DNA from: Pukyongia sp.
GTDB taxonomy: Bacteria > Bacteroidota > Bacteroidia > Flavobacteriales > Flavobacteriaceae
Length of the DNA stretch: 64,000 nt
Reading direction: 5' to 3'
Assembly: GCA_030148705.1 (NCBI GenBank)
Contig: JASBSY010000023.1
Coordinates: 62,001-126,000, forward strand
The position numbers and the translations under genes were made by a program. Positions 36,523 through 46,889 of this stretch are shown here, piece by piece (positions within the stretch are counted from its first letter, which is position 1; every line of letters starts with the position of its first letter). The notes under the pieces were generated by a model. That model was not told the origin of the DNA. It did not search any database and saw only the letters and a program-made list of their open reading frames with translations.

Positions 36523-37584
36523 TTAAAGGAACTCACTGAGGACTTTCAGCATGACAGTCTGCTTATTACAGGTTTCCTCCCATTCTGATTCCGCCTCAGA
36601 CTGGGCCGTAATACCACCTCCTACATAAATCCCTGCTTCTTTCTCCCCGATCTGCGCGCATCTCAGGTTTACATAGAGGGAAGCGCTTAATTCTTTATGG
36701 TCTACCGGACCCAGGTAACCCGCATAAAACTCTCTGTTGTAGCTCTCATTCAGTAAGATATATTCCATTGCAGCTCGCATTGGCGTTCCGCATACCGCAG
36801 GGGTAGGATGTAATTTTTTTAAAACATCTTCTATCGCAATAGTGTCTTTCAGGATTCCTTCTATGGCGGTACAAAGATGTAGCAGGTTACCTGCCTTATG
36901 ATCGTGCAATTCTCCAACTTCTAAACTTTGAGAAAAAGGCTCTAAGACATTTTGGATGTAGTTACTAACAAATTGCTGTTCTTTCAACTCCTTATCGGTC
37001 CATGGCCGATTGCTTTCGGTCGAGGTCTTGGTAGCAGCCAATGCCATCGTTGAAAATTTTCCATTCTCTATTTTAAACAGTGTTTCCGGGCTTGCCCCGC
37101 ACCACAAACCGGTATCCGGGTGAAACCACAGATACTTAAAAGCTATGAGATCTGATAAAAACAGGGACGACAAAAATCTTTCAATTGAAAACTCCCTTAA
37201 CTTATAAGATGCGCGGCGGGAAATCACGACTTTTTCAAGATCTGAAGCTTTTATTGTTTCCACTGTGCGATCTATAAGTTGGATATATCCTTGATGGTCG
37301 GCTTCCCTGTTTATCGCGGGAACTTGCCGATCTGAAACCGGTTCGGGAAGATCAGTGCGAAAAACATTACTATTGGATTCAGCAATAAAATACGAGGGTT
37401 TATCTTGCCGAAAAGGTGAAAATACAAACCCTTTTCGCCCCTTGATAAAGTGATCGGATTCAACTGTTTGCTTTTCAGCAACAATGCAACAAACTGTCCC
37501 GGCATAAGGTTCGGAGTAGATTACAACAGCTGTTTGCGCATAATAACTATCGCGGACGATTTGAAGCACATTCTCGAAATTCAT
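36523..37584 (-). CDS. menF: Isochorismate synthase
   Basis: 353 residues of the chorismate-binding family. Key blocks are EKVVISRRASYK, LWCGASPETLFK, STMALAATK, the HPTPAVCGTPMRAAMEYI helix and YAGYLGPVD...IYVGGGITAQSEAESEWEET. It converts chorismate to isochorismate, the first step of the menaquinone branch. The thioesterase gene ends three bases before its start, so thioesterase-menF-menD is probably one operon. The N-terminal ~90 residues are short and poorly conserved, which is usual for Bacteroidota. Confidence 0.94.
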   Translation of the reverse strand: MNFENVLQIVRDSYYAQTAVVIYSEPYAGTVCCIVAEKQTVESDHFIKGRKGFVFSPFRQDKPSYFIAESNSNVFRTDLPEPVSDRQVPAINREADHQGYIQLIDRTVETIKASDLEKVVISRRASYKLREFSIERFLSSLFLSDLIAFKYLWFHPDTGLWCGASPETLFKIENGKFSTMALAATKTSTESNRPWTDKELKEQQFVSNYIQNVLEPFSQSLEVGELHDHKAGNLLHLCTAIEGILKDTIAIEDVLKKLHPTPAVCGTPMRAAMEYILLNESYNREFYAGYLGPVDHKELSASLYVNLRCAQIGEKEAGIYVGGGITAQSEAESEWEETCNKQTVMLKVLSEFL

Positions 37585-37587
37585 CGC

Positions 37588-38004
37588 TTATTTTTTCAGG
37601 GAAATTGTAGTGAGCTTTACCATAGACACAAGTTCCTCCTGCTCATTTTCAATCCGAATTTGCCATAACTGAATGGTACGGCCTTTATGGATCATTTTTG
37701 CTTTGGCATACACATACCCCTCTCGTACAGCTTTTACATGATTGGCCGAGATCTCTATCCCCCTGATGCTAACTTCGGGGCCGAAAAGGCATATAGCCGC
37801 AAAGCTGCCAACCGTTTCCGCCAGCGCTACCGAAGCTCCACCGTGCAAAACACCATCAGGTTGATGTACTTTGGCGTTCACCGGCATACGTGCCACGACC
37901 CCGTCCTCCAGTATATCTATGAATTCTATTTCGAGGGTCTCAATAAGTGTATTTTTTCCAATCTTATTACCGGCTGCAAGCAGTTCTTCTTTTGAGTAGT
38001 TCAT
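37588..38004 (-). CDS. Hotdog-fold PaaI/MenI-like thioesterase
   Basis: 138 residues. The hotdog signature is HQPDGVLHGGASVALAETVGS, with the Gly-Gly helix start and catalytic-type Glu, and the fold ends in RTIQLWQIRIENEQEELV. Because it heads the menF-menD unit, the likely role is hydrolysis of 1,4-dihydroxy-2-naphthoyl-CoA (MenI function). This is inferred from context; a general acyl-CoA thioesterase is the alternative. Confidence 0.88.
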   Translation of the reverse strand: MNYSKEELLAAGNKIGKNTLIETLEIEFIDILEDGVVARMPVNAKVHQPDGVLHGGASVALAETVGSFAAICLFGPEVSIRGIEISANHVKAVREGYVYAKAKMIHKGRTIQLWQIRIENEQEELVSMVKLTTISLKK

Positions 38005-38022
38005 AGGTTTCAGTTACTTTTG
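37992..38022 (+). promoter_or_regulatory. Promoter before the esterase at 38045
   Basis: TTG (37992-37994), a 20-base spacer and TACTTTTG (38015-38022) match the Bacteroidota -33/-7 consensus well. The predicted start lies about 15 bases before the ATG. It overlaps the 5' end of the divergent thioesterase gene. Confidence 0.55.
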
Positions 38023-38044
38023 TAAAAATACGAATTGTACATAG

Positions 38045-38686
38045 ATGTCTAAAGAAAAAAGAGCGGTTTACACAGCATCCTCATCCTATTTAACACAGAA
38101 TGAACTTAACGAGACCACCCGGAATATCTGGATAATCTTCCATGGGATGGGCTATTTAAGCCGATATTTTTTGCGGTATTTCTCATCCCTGAACGCGGAA
38201 GAGAATTACCTCATCGCTCCTCAGGCTCCTTCCAAGTACTATATCGGACCGGAAAACAAACATGTAGGTGCTTCATGGCTTACAAAAGAAGACACCTTAG
38301 AAGAAACGAAAAATGTACTCGCCTATGTAGATGCAGTGTGGCAAGCCGAGCAACTTCCGCCCGATAAAAGACTTATCATACTTGGTTACAGCCAGGGAGT
38401 ATCCATTGCCACCAGATGGATCGCGAGCAGAGAGATAGATTGCGACAAGCTCATTTTACATTCAGGCGGAATACCCAAAGAGCTGGATGCCTCCCATTTC
38501 GAATACCTGGAGAAGGCAAGGGTGTATTTCCATTACGGACTGAATGATCAATATATAACTGCAAACCGGGCAGAAGAAGAAAAAGTGCGGGCTTCAGATT
38601 TATTTGGAAGCAAAGTAACCCTTAGCAACTTCCCCGGAATCCATGAAGTAGATGTAGATTTCTTACATAAAATGAGCAATTTCTAA
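38045..38686 (+). CDS. Phospholipase/carboxylesterase-type alpha/beta hydrolase
   Basis: 213 residues, no signal peptide. It starts its fold with WIIFHGMGYLSRYF and has the nucleophile elbow LGYSQGVSIATRW; the acid and His are probably in YGLNDQYIT and FPGIHEVDVDF. The size fits small bacterial carboxylesterases (YpfH-like). It is divergent from the thioesterase-menF-menD unit. The substrate is unknown. Confidence 0.88.
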   Translation: MSKEKRAVYTASSSYLTQNELNETTRNIWIIFHGMGYLSRYFLRYFSSLNAEENYLIAPQAPSKYYIGPENKHVGASWLTKEDTLEETKNVLAYVDAVWQAEQLPPDKRLIILGYSQGVSIATRWIASREIDCDKLILHSGGIPKELDASHFEYLEKARVYFHYGLNDQYITANRAEEEKVRASDLFGSKVTLSNFPGIHEVDVDFLHKMSNF

Positions 38687-38778
38687 AAATTTTGTGCATT
38701 TCATCGAATTTATTTGCTTAATATCTATATTATTAAAAATTATTTCTGATATTGTAGGTAAATTCTTAAGCCCCTATT

Positions 38779-39486
38779 ATGAAGACTACACTACTAACCT
38801 CCATCATGTTGCTGTGCGTAACCTTTTGCATGGCAGAAGTTTCAGTTAAAGAAAAACAAGCACTTATAGACTTTTATCACAGCACCAGGGGTTCCGAGTG
38901 GACCCAGCAATGGGATATTAACTCCCCTGTAGCGGAGTGGCCGGGAGTTTCGGTTGAAAATAATCGCGTTACAGCAATAAGCCTACTGTTTAATAACCTA
39001 CAGGGTAGCCTGCCCGAATCGATTGGAGACCTCGTCCATTTGCGAATAATAGAACTTTCGTTCAATAAACTCAGTGGATCACTGCCTGCCGCAATAGGAA
39101 AACTTGTAAATCTGGAAGTACTGGCATTTAACGGTAATTACCTTTCCGGTACGATTCCTTCTACAATTGGAAATCTAACCAGATTAAAGCAGCTACATTT
39201 AAGTAGTAACCAATTAAGTGGTGAAATTCCAACGCTAATTGGAAATTTATCCCATCTTGAAGTGTTGAATGTGTTCGACAATAAACTAAGTGGTGATATT
39301 CCTCCGCAGATTGCCGGTATTTCAAGTCTAAAAGAATTGGTGGTAGCAGAGAATAACTTCACCAATACTGAAACCCTATCATCTGTTCTACTTCTAAATA
39401 CGGCAAAGCTTGACTTACGGGAAACGGGAATTGTACCCGCTATAAACTCCGTAATAGCAATAGAAACAGAAGAAGACGGCAACTAA
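38779..39486 (+). CDS. Secreted plant-type leucine-rich-repeat protein
   Basis: 235 residues with a signal peptide ending FCMA. After an N-terminal cap with WTQQWDI and WPGVSVENN, there are about six LRR units of the 24-residue plant-specific pattern, for example NYLSGTIPSTIGNLTRLKQL and NQLSGEIPTLIGNLSHLEVL. No T9SS sorting domain or membrane anchor is visible at the C-terminus, unlike several neighbours. Such repeats usually bind proteins or glycans. A terminator follows directly. Confidence 0.88.
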   Translation: MKTTLLTSIMLLCVTFCMAEVSVKEKQALIDFYHSTRGSEWTQQWDINSPVAEWPGVSVENNRVTAISLLFNNLQGSLPESIGDLVHLRIIELSFNKLSGSLPAAIGKLVNLEVLAFNGNYLSGTIPSTIGNLTRLKQLHLSSNQLSGEIPTLIGNLSHLEVLNVFDNKLSGDIPPQIAGISSLKELVVAENNFTNTETLSSVLLLNTAKLDLRETGIVPAINSVIAIETEEDGN

Positions 39487-39507
39487 ATATTAATTAAGTG
39501 TAATTTA

Positions 39508-39536
39508 AAAGCGGTTTCACTAGAAGCCGCTTTTTT
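39508..39536 (+). terminator. Intrinsic terminator after the LRR gene
   Basis: AAAGCGGTTTC and GAAGCCGCTTT pair around a short loop, followed by a run of T (39531-39536). It lies about 20 bases after the LRR stop codon. Confidence 0.8.
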
Positions 39537-39585
39537 ATTTCTTGTAGTTAGTACTATATTTATGAAAATTAAAACTCACTCATAA

Positions 39586-40995
39586 ATGAAAAGATTTTTA
39601 CTTCTTGCTTTAACCCTAAGTGCGACTCAGGTTTTTGCTCAAATCACATTCGATCCGAACCTCGTGGACAATATGCAGCAAACCGCAAATGCTGCGAATA
39701 CGGTAACCACCGGCGATTTTGACGGCGACGGTGATATCGATTTTGTAGGCGGATCATTCCAGTCGGATTATTTTTCACTTTACATTAATGACGGTGCAGG
39801 AAATTTTACCAGGAATACGATCGACAACGGATCCACGGCCGACGGCGCCCGGTTTGCAAAGGCCTTCGACCTGGATGAGGACGGCGATCTGGACGTGCTT
39901 GCAACCTCTTCAACCGCCGATCTGTACCTCTGGTACGAGAATGACGGCAGTGGTTTGTTCTCCATACACGTAATCGACGATTCTGCCTTTTCTGTAGAAG
40001 CTTACGGTATCGATGCGGCCGATTTCAACAATGATGGCACTATGGACATCGTAGGTGGTGCAAACCAGGGAGATGCCCTGGTGATTTACGCCAATGACGG
40101 AAATGAGAATTTTACACTTCACAGCGTATTGAGTGTTGGTGATAACCGAACCGATGGAGTTCGCGTTGTAAAAGCAGTCGACCTTGACCAGGACTCCGAT
40201 ACGGATATCGTGGTAGCCGCCTTTACCGGGGATACCTTTTCATGGTATGAAAATGACGGCAATGGAATTTTTACACCGCATACCATAGACGATACTGCCG
40301 ATGCCAACGGAGCGACAGCCATTGAAGCTGCAGATCTTGATGGCGACGGCGATATAGACCTGGCAGCCGGCAGCAATAACGCCAATCATTTTCTATGGTA
40401 TGAAAATGACGGTAATGAGAATTTTACTTCTCATATTATCGATAACACAAGCTCTTACTCCCTCGGCCCAAGAGGTCTTGCCTTAGTTGATCTTGAACAG
40501 GACGGCGATATGGATATAGTAACCGCTACGATTTCGGGGGATGCCTTTGCCTGGTATGAGAATGACGGCAGCGGGATTTTCAGTGGAGCTGTTATAAGTA
40601 ATGATCCTACCTATAGCAACGGTGCATTCGCAATTACTACCGGCGATATTGATGGAGACCTGGTTGACGACATCGTCGGCGCTGCTAATATTAGCGATGC
40701 CTTCAGTTGGTTTAAAACCGAAGGAATAGTTATTCTGGCCGTTCCTTCAAACCCCCTTGAACTAATCGAGATCTATCCGAACCCTGTGGCCGATCAATTA
40801 AACATTTCTTTAGCTGAAGGGATTTCAGAAATTTCAATCGAATTATACGATAACTTAGGAAAATTGCTCCTAGGAAGAAGCTTTTCCGGAGATCGAATCC
40901 ATGAACTGAACACCGCTTCCCTGCGTTCCGGGGTTTACACCCTGAAGATATCCACACCCGAAAATACCACGAGCAGGAAGTTTATAAAATTATAA
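39586..40995 (+). CDS. FG-GAP/VCBS repeat surface protein with T9SS sorting domain
   Basis: 469 residues. A signal peptide ends QVFAQ. Residues ~30-380 hold about seven repeats with calcium-binding-like DxDxDGDxD loops (for example DFDGDGDIDFVGG) and the recurring YENDG motif, consistent with a beta-propeller. The last ~80 residues are a type A T9SS C-terminal domain (EIYPNPVADQLNI ... GVYTLKI ... RKFIKL). It is expected to be exported by type IX secretion and attached or released at the surface; the ligand is unknown. Confidence 0.93.
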   Translation: MKRFLLLALTLSATQVFAQITFDPNLVDNMQQTANAANTVTTGDFDGDGDIDFVGGSFQSDYFSLYINDGAGNFTRNTIDNGSTADGARFAKAFDLDEDGDLDVLATSSTADLYLWYENDGSGLFSIHVIDDSAFSVEAYGIDAADFNNDGTMDIVGGANQGDALVIYANDGNENFTLHSVLSVGDNRTDGVRVVKAVDLDQDSDTDIVVAAFTGDTFSWYENDGNGIFTPHTIDDTADANGATAIEAADLDGDGDIDLAAGSNNANHFLWYENDGNENFTSHIIDNTSSYSLGPRGLALVDLEQDGDMDIVTATISGDAFAWYENDGSGIFSGAVISNDPTYSNGAFAITTGDIDGDLVDDIVGAANISDAFSWFKTEGIVILAVPSNPLELIEIYPNPVADQLNISLAEGISEISIELYDNLGKLLLGRSFSGDRIHELNTASLRSGVYTLKISTPENTTSRKFIKL

Positions 40996-41055
40996 AACTA
41001 CGATACTGAAAGTGGCAGAATGTATCTCACATGCTACTCCCCATCCAAACACAAG

Positions 41056-41082
41056 CAGCCCGTTTACCGGGCTGTTTGCTTT
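41056..41082 (+). terminator. Intrinsic terminator after the FG-GAP gene
   Basis: CAGCCCG (41056-41062) and CGGGCTG (41068-41074) form a seven-base-pair stem with a five-base loop, followed by TTTGCTTTT. Confidence 0.8.
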
Positions 41083-41123
41083 TGATTATTAATTCCTATT
41101 TTTATAACACTAAAACCATCCGA

Positions 41124-44100
41124 ATGATCCGTATAGCTTTTCTCCTGACTTTCATTTTTACCTTTTCCATATCAACCTTCGCACAAGACCCCGAAAACGA
41201 CGAATCCCCTACCTCCGATAAAACTTTCAGCAGCTTGAAGTGGCGTAATATAGGTCCGTTCCGGGGTGGAAGAAGCGTGGCTTCAACCGGAGTGGTTAAA
41301 CAACCGGGCGTTTGGTATATGGGCGCTACGGGCGGTGGTGTCTTTAAAAGTACCGACGACGGGATAAGCTGGAAGAATATTTCCGACGGCTTTTTTCAAA
41401 CAGGAACAGTAGGAGCCATTGCTGTTTCTGATAGCGATCCAAATGTGGTAGTAGTGGGAATGGGAGAACACGCCGCCAGAGGAGTTATGACCTCCATGGG
41501 TGATGGGGTATACAAATCCACAGACGCCGGGAAGACCTGGAAACACATGGGTTTAGATTATACAAGACATATTTCCGACGTCATCATCCACCCTACAAAC
41601 CCGGACGTGATTTTCGTCGCTGCCCAGGGAGCTCAATACGGTCCTTCGAAAGACAGAGGCATATACAAATCTATCGATGGAGGGAAGTCCTGGAGTAAAG
41701 TACTTTTTGTAGATGAAAACACCGGAGCCTCATCGCTTTCAATGGATATGAACAATCCTATGATCCTGTATGCTGCTATGTGGCAGCACCGCCGCTACCC
41801 CTGGACTATGGAGTCCGGCGGGAAAAGTTCGGCAATTTATAAATCGACAGATGGAGGTGAGAACTGGGAAAAACTTAAAAACGGGCTGCCGGAAGAATTC
41901 GGGAAAACGGGGTTGTCGGTATCCAGGGCCAATTCGGAACGAGTCTTCGCCGTAATAGAGGCCGAAGGCGATAAAGGAGGCGTTTACCGAAGTGATAATG
42001 CCGGAAAAAGCTGGCAACAGGTTAACAAGGACAGGGTAAATATTGCCCGTTCCTGGTACTATATGGAAATTTTCGCAGATACCCGGGATGAGAATACCGT
42101 CTATGTTTTAAATGCGCCCGTCATGAAGTCTATTGATGGTGGAAAGAATTTCACTCCCCTACCCACCCCTCACGGCGACAACCATCATCTTTGGATACAT
42201 CCGGAAAACAACCGGGTGATGATCAATTCGAACGACGGGGGCGCCAATGTCTCGAATAACGGAGGCCTATCCTGGAGTACGCAAACCAACCAGGCAACCG
42301 CACAATTCTACAGGGTTATTACAGACAACCTCTTTCCTTATAACGTTTATGGGGGGCAACAAGACAATTCGGCCATTGCCATTGCGAGCAGGACGAACGG
42401 AGGTGGAATCGACTGGAAGGACTGGTATTCGGTGGCAGGTTGCGAAAGTGCCTACCTGGCATTCGACCCGGATGACCCCAAAGTTGTCTATGGAGGCTGT
42501 TACCAGGGAATTATAGACCGCTGGATAAAGAAGACCGGCGACAGCAAACCCATTAATCAATACCCCGAACTAGGTTTAAGTAAAGCCCCTGAAGACGCCA
42601 AATACCGTTTTAACTGGAATGCACCCATAATCAGTTCACCTCACGATAGGAATACTATCTATCATGCCGGAAACATAGTTTTTAAAACAACCGATGGTGG
42701 TATTTCATGGACACCAATAAGTCCGGATCTTACCCGTAACCAAAAGGAAAAGCACGGCCCGGGTGGAGGGCCCTATACCAATGAAGCCGCCGGGGGAGAG
42801 AATTACAACACCATTATGTACCTGGTAGAATCACCCCACCAGGCCGGGTTGATGTATGCCGGAACCGATGATGGCCTGGTTCATATTACACGAAATGGCG
42901 GAGCCAGCTGGACGAATATCACACCGGGGAACTTTGGAGAAGGGATTGTAAACAGCATTGAAGTTTCTCCCCATGATCCCGCCACTGCCTATGTAGTGGT
43001 GATGCGTTACAAAAATATGGACCTTACGCCTTACATTTTCAAAACTAATGATTTCGGAGGTTCATGGAAATCGATCACAGAAGGAATAGACGGAGCGCAC
43101 AACTTTGTACGTGTGGTACGCGAAGACAAAAAACGCAAAGGCTTGTTATACGCAGGAACAGAAACCGGCTTGTTCGTTTCCTGGAACGACGGAGCACAGT
43201 GGGAACGCCTTCAGCTTAACCTGCCTATCGTGCCAATAAATGATCTCACTATCCGGGACAATGATCTTATTGCCGCCACTGCAGGCCGTTCGTTCTGGAT
43301 TCTGGACGATCTTGGGGCTATTCAGAATAAAGATCGGGTTTCCGGTCCGCTTTCAATCATTAAACCAAAAGACACTTATCTGTTCTTTGGCGGAAACAGC
43401 AGTGATCCTGCTGTGGGAAAGAATCCTCCCACTGGAGTCACCATCGATTATCACATTGCGAAACCCATCGACTCACTTGAGGTGTTACTCCAGGTCTACC
43501 AGGGAGAAGAACTCCTTAGAACAATCTCCAGTAAGCCCGATAAAAAGTTCCAATCATGGCCCGGAGGCCCTTCGAAACCACAGGTCTTACCGGCCAAAAA
43601 GGGCTTCAACAGGTTTACCTGGAACTTTCAAAGAGATCCTTTGCCAGCTGTTAACGATGTCTTTGTTTTTGGAGGGCTCAACGGTTCGCATGTGGGACCC
43701 GGAAATTACAGGATTGTGCTGAAACAAGGTGATACTAAGGCTGAATCCACGGTAACCATCAAACCCAATCCCAGCCTGGAGGTAAATCCTGACAATTTTG
43801 TTGAACAACAACGAATGCTGGCGGAAATCGCTGCGCTGGTGAAGGAAATTCACGAGTCGGTAAATAATATGCGTTCAGCCAAAGCTCAGCTTTCAACGTA
43901 TAAGGAGCTTCTGAAGGACAAGAAGGAGGCAGAAGAGTTGCTTAAGAAAGGGGATTCCCTTAGCCAGCGAATTACAAGTTGGGAAGAAAACCTGATCCAG
44001 GCCAAACAAAAGACCTTTCAGGATGTTATTAACTTCAATAATAAATTGAATTCAGAATTACTCTTTCTGAAAGGGTTTGTGGAAGGACCCATTCCAAAGG

Positions 44101-44252
44101 TCACTCAGGGCGCAAAAGAGCGATTTGCCGACCTGCAGCAAGACTGGAAGACCTATGAAACAGAACGCAATGCAATTATCAATACAGAAATGGCAGAATT
44201 TAATGCGATGTACAGGGCGTTGAATTTACCGGCCATTATATTGAAAGAGTAA
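41124..44252 (+). CDS. Secreted sortilin/BNR-type beta-propeller protein
   Basis: 1042 residues from ATG at 41124; an upstream extension to 41031 would read through the terminator. A signal peptide ends ISTFAQ. The protein carries many BNR/Asp-box-like repeats (S-TDGG-SW and similar: [33 protein letters not shown]) of the VPS10/sortilin type across ~50-760. A beta domain follows, and the C-terminal ~150 residues are helical with coiled-coil character. Such proteins are common in marine Bacteroidota, often labelled glycosyl hydrolase, but no catalytic site is shown. No T9SS domain is evident. Confidence 0.88.
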   Translation: MIRIAFLLTFIFTFSISTFAQDPENDESPTSDKTFSSLKWRNIGPFRGGRSVASTGVVKQPGVWYMGATGGGVFKSTDDGISWKNISDGFFQTGTVGAIAVSDSDPNVVVVGMGEHAARGVMTSMGDGVYKSTDAGKTWKHMGLDYTRHISDVIIHPTNPDVIFVAAQGAQYGPSKDRGIYKSIDGGKSWSKVLFVDENTGASSLSMDMNNPMILYAAMWQHRRYPWTMESGGKSSAIYKSTDGGENWEKLKNGLPEEFGKTGLSVSRANSERVFAVIEAEGDKGGVYRSDNAGKSWQQVNKDRVNIARSWYYMEIFADTRDENTVYVLNAPVMKSIDGGKNFTPLPTPHGDNHHLWIHPENNRVMINSNDGGANVSNNGGLSWSTQTNQATAQFYRVITDNLFPYNVYGGQQDNSAIAIASRTNGGGIDWKDWYSVAGCESAYLAFDPDDPKVVYGGCYQGIIDRWIKKTGDSKPINQYPELGLSKAPEDAKYRFNWNAPIISSPHDRNTIYHAGNIVFKTTDGGISWTPISPDLTRNQKEKHGPGGGPYTNEAAGGENYNTIMYLVESPHQAGLMYAGTDDGLVHITRNGGASWTNITPGNFGEGIVNSIEVSPHDPATAYVVVMRYKNMDLTPYIFKTNDFGGSWKSITEGIDGAHNFVRVVREDKKRKGLLYAGTETGLFVSWNDGAQWERLQLNLPIVPINDLTIRDNDLIAATAGRSFWILDDLGAIQNKDRVSGPLSIIKPKDTYLFFGGNSSDPAVGKNPPTGVTIDYHIAKPIDSLEVLLQVYQGEELLRTISSKPDKKFQSWPGGPSKPQVLPAKKGFNRFTWNFQRDPLPAVNDVFVFGGLNGSHVGPGNYRIVLKQGDTKAESTVTIKPNPSLEVNPDNFVEQQRMLAEIAALVKEIHESVNNMRSAKAQLSTYKELLKDKKEAEELLKKGDSLSQRITSWEENLIQAKQKTFQDVINFNNKLNSELLFLKGFVEGPIPKVTQGAKERFADLQQDWKTYETERNAIINTEMAEFNAMYRALNLPAIILKE

Positions 44253-44258
44253 TTAACA

Positions 44259-45530
44259 TTAAATGTTGTTTCGTTTTAACTTTCGCTGGATCTTATTAAT
44301 TGCGGATTCTATGGATTTTTCAGGCTCTATAACGTTGTAAGCTCCCCAAAAATCCGGATCGCTAAAACCGGAAACCGCGTCCGACATAATAACCGTTGGT
44401 CTTAACCGGTCTCTTGACCTTAAGCGGCCACTTTCTTCGTCCAGTTCCCAATCGGTAACGGCCATTTCACTTTGAAGTGTATACACCGAATTGAACAATT
44501 TCCCTTTCTTATCAACTTTAAAGGTTAGCGAAACATTACCGTAGCCATAATACCACTGTCCGTTCTTTTCTCTGTAATCCACCTTGTAAGCGGCTTCGAG
44601 GGGGGTAACCTTAACATCACGTGGTTTTCGTTCGACGAACAGGTTTTCGAGATGTCGATCCATATCCTCTAAATTCAAACGATATTCCGCACTACTCAAG
44701 GCCAGTGTCTCGGCATCAATGAAAAGGCTACCGTAATAGCGAGGTAATTCTATATGAGATCTCTGTTTAAAATTTACTACATAAACAGCTTTATTATTGA
44801 TTGTAGTGGGATTTGCAAAACTGAATTCGTATTCTCCTAACGTTTCGCTGGTAAAGATATATTCGGGATATTTCATTATATCCAGGTAGAGGGTAGAGAA
44901 AGGCCCGCCCTGCAATTTTAATGCAACTGTGTCTAATTTCCTGTAATCGGTGCTTTTTCTGGCCTTATGTAATGCTATCGCATCCTTTTCCGAAGATTGA
45001 TAAGGCTTTTTGTATAAATTCACAACTGCTTCAGTAAGTGAAACGTTTCTGTTTCGCCTTTTAATGGTCTCCCTGTAAAAGGCCGTCATTACAGTGGCTT
45101 TATTTAAATTGTTCACCGATTTTTTCTCAAAAACTGCTCTCACCAGGGCTTCGGCATTTTTAAAGGAGGAAATGTTTACTTGTGATAATTCGGTTACGTT
45201 CATTTTAAGGCTAATTCTGTTATCGGTGGTTTTAAGTTCCGACAGCATATAGGTCTCAGGCTCGTAACCCAACAGGGAAAAGGTAATCGAGGTAATATCC
45301 CTCTCCTCCGGAACTTTTATACTGAAATCCCCTTCCCTGTTGGTAATTGTTCCCAGATTCGTACCATTTAATTTAATACTTACAGATTCCAGTGGTTTTT
45401 CCGATCCTTCTTCCACCACTACCCCACTGAATTCTTTGTAATTTAAGATCTGGGCATCCATCTGAACAGCGAAAAACAGATTACAAATAATGGTTACGAT
45501 TAAGATCTGAATGAGCAATACATTTTTCAT
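44259..45530 (-). CDS. Carboxypeptidase-regulatory-like domain protein
   Basis: 423 residues with an N-terminal signal. Residues ~33-115 are a CarboxypepD_reg-like beta sandwich (FSGVVVEEGSEKPLESVSIKL ... REGDFSIKVP), the domain often found at the start of TonB-linked outer-membrane proteins. The rest is beta-rich with no TonB-dependent barrel visible, and ends in a basic tail. It is likely a periplasmic or outer-membrane-associated protein; the function is unknown. Its stop faces that of the propeller gene, six bases apart. Confidence 0.78.
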   Translation of the reverse strand: MKNVLLIQILIVTIICNLFFAVQMDAQILNYKEFSGVVVEEGSEKPLESVSIKLNGTNLGTITNREGDFSIKVPEERDITSITFSLLGYEPETYMLSELKTTDNRISLKMNVTELSQVNISSFKNAEALVRAVFEKKSVNNLNKATVMTAFYRETIKRRNRNVSLTEAVVNLYKKPYQSSEKDAIALHKARKSTDYRKLDTVALKLQGGPFSTLYLDIMKYPEYIFTSETLGEYEFSFANPTTINNKAVYVVNFKQRSHIELPRYYGSLFIDAETLALSSAEYRLNLEDMDRHLENLFVERKPRDVKVTPLEAAYKVDYREKNGQWYYGYGNVSLTFKVDKKGKLFNSVYTLQSEMAVTDWELDEESGRLRSRDRLRPTVIMSDAVSGFSDPDFWGAYNVIEPEKSIESAINKIQRKLKRNNI

Positions 45531-45646
45531 AGCGGTAGGATTAAATTAAACAACGCAATCAACTCGTTAATTCTTAGCAGGTTGCAATTAAATGTACGAA
45601 AAAAGTAGCCCTCACATACATATAATATTAAGGTGGAACTCGTGAT

Positions 45647-46711
45647 TTATAAATCGTCGGTTCCACTGGATTTTCGGTAAACCGATGGGGTAATGTCCAG
45701 GAACTTCGTAAATGCCTTGTAAAAGGTAACTTTGTTGTTAAAACCCGCTTCCCTGGCAATCGCTTCTATTTTTAAATGATGGTGATCGGGACTTCGCAGC
45801 AGGCTCTGTGAATAATAAACCCTATGCCGGTTTACAAAATCATTGAAACTTTCCTTAAAGCTCTCGGAAAACGTTTGGGTAATGTAATAAGGGTTTTCGT
45901 CTATATGTTCAGCAAGACTTTTAATGGACAGATCATTTCTGAGAAAAATGGCCTCCTCGTGAAATGCAGTCCGAATCTTTTCACTTATTTGGGCGATACG
46001 ACGCGCATCCAGCGAGGAAGTAAAGTACTTCTTCCTGATAATACTGAAATAATAAGTATCTGCATAAAGTATATAACCTACACCAAAAATGAGAAGACTC
46101 AGAACCAGGTAATAAATTGAAAAATCTCGCCATCCCTCGGCGAACCAGGTAAGCCAGACAATCACCAGAGTTGCGGCAATATAAATCCCTACCATGCCAA
46201 GCGCATAGGCAATTTGTCTGCGCAAGATCTGATGCTTAAATCTAATAATTATAAAAAGACATAAGAGTGCATATATCAACAATTGAATGGCAAGCAGGTA
46301 ATTCCAGGTCATAGTCCGACTCAGGAAATGTTCTCTAACATAAGCCCGCCTCAATTCTCCCGGCATTAATAGTACGTCGCCATAACCTAACCAAAAGATC
46401 AGAATGGGAAGTAAATGCAATAGATCCTTCCATCCTATTCTATTCTTATGGAATATTATTGCCTGCAGATGTAAAAATAAAACCGGACCGAAAAGCAATC
46501 CAATCTCATAGTAGAACCAACTGCTATATTCAGGAAAAATTCTTACCAAACTCCCCGAGCCGTAAAGGAACAATAACATATGAGCCCCGAACAAAGCCAT
46601 AAGGATGCCAATTGTAACACTCTTTAAGTTTGATTCCCGAAAAAATAATCCCCCGGCTACAAAGAATGCCAGGAGCGCATGGAAAAAAATAATGAATCGG
46701 ATTACTTCCAT
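45647..46711 (-). CDS. Membrane-anchored AraC-family regulator
   Basis: 354 residues. The N-terminal ~225 residues carry about seven hydrophobic helices; the C-terminal ~110 residues are an AraC-type double helix-turn-helix (SLAEHIDENPYYITQTFSES, then IEAIAREAGFNNKVTFYKAF). This membrane-sensor/AraC design is common in Bacteroidota. Targets are unknown; the neighbouring secreted propeller genes are candidates because the gene is divergent from the propeller gene at 46890. Confidence 0.92.
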   Translation of the reverse strand: MEVIRFIIFFHALLAFFVAGGLFFRESNLKSVTIGILMALFGAHMLLFLYGSGSLVRIFPEYSSWFYYEIGLLFGPVLFLHLQAIIFHKNRIGWKDLLHLLPILIFWLGYGDVLLMPGELRRAYVREHFLSRTMTWNYLLAIQLLIYALLCLFIIIRFKHQILRRQIAYALGMVGIYIAATLVIVWLTWFAEGWRDFSIYYLVLSLLIFGVGYILYADTYYFSIIRKKYFTSSLDARRIAQISEKIRTAFHEEAIFLRNDLSIKSLAEHIDENPYYITQTFSESFKESFNDFVNRHRVYYSQSLLRSPDHHHLKIEAIAREAGFNNKVTFYKAFTKFLDITPSVYRKSSGTDDL

Positions 46712-46833
46712 TGCCTCTAAATTAGTAAAACACTTTATTTGAGAGTTCCGGTGAACCGCCTAATTGTAAAGAATAAGTATTCTTTATCGGTTAATCCGCA
46801 TACTGTGGAGCGTACTAAATTCACTCAACTTTT

Positions 46834-46864
46834 TTGGTTCTGTGAATTTATAAACGTATCTTTC
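46834..46864 (+). promoter_or_regulatory. Putative promoter of the first T9SS propeller paralogue
   Basis: TTG (46834-46836), a 20-base spacer and TATCTTTC (46857-46864), one mismatch from TAnnTTTG. The gene starts 25 bases later. Confidence 0.45.
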
Positions 46865-46889
46865 TGAATACTAACCAATTATAGATCTC

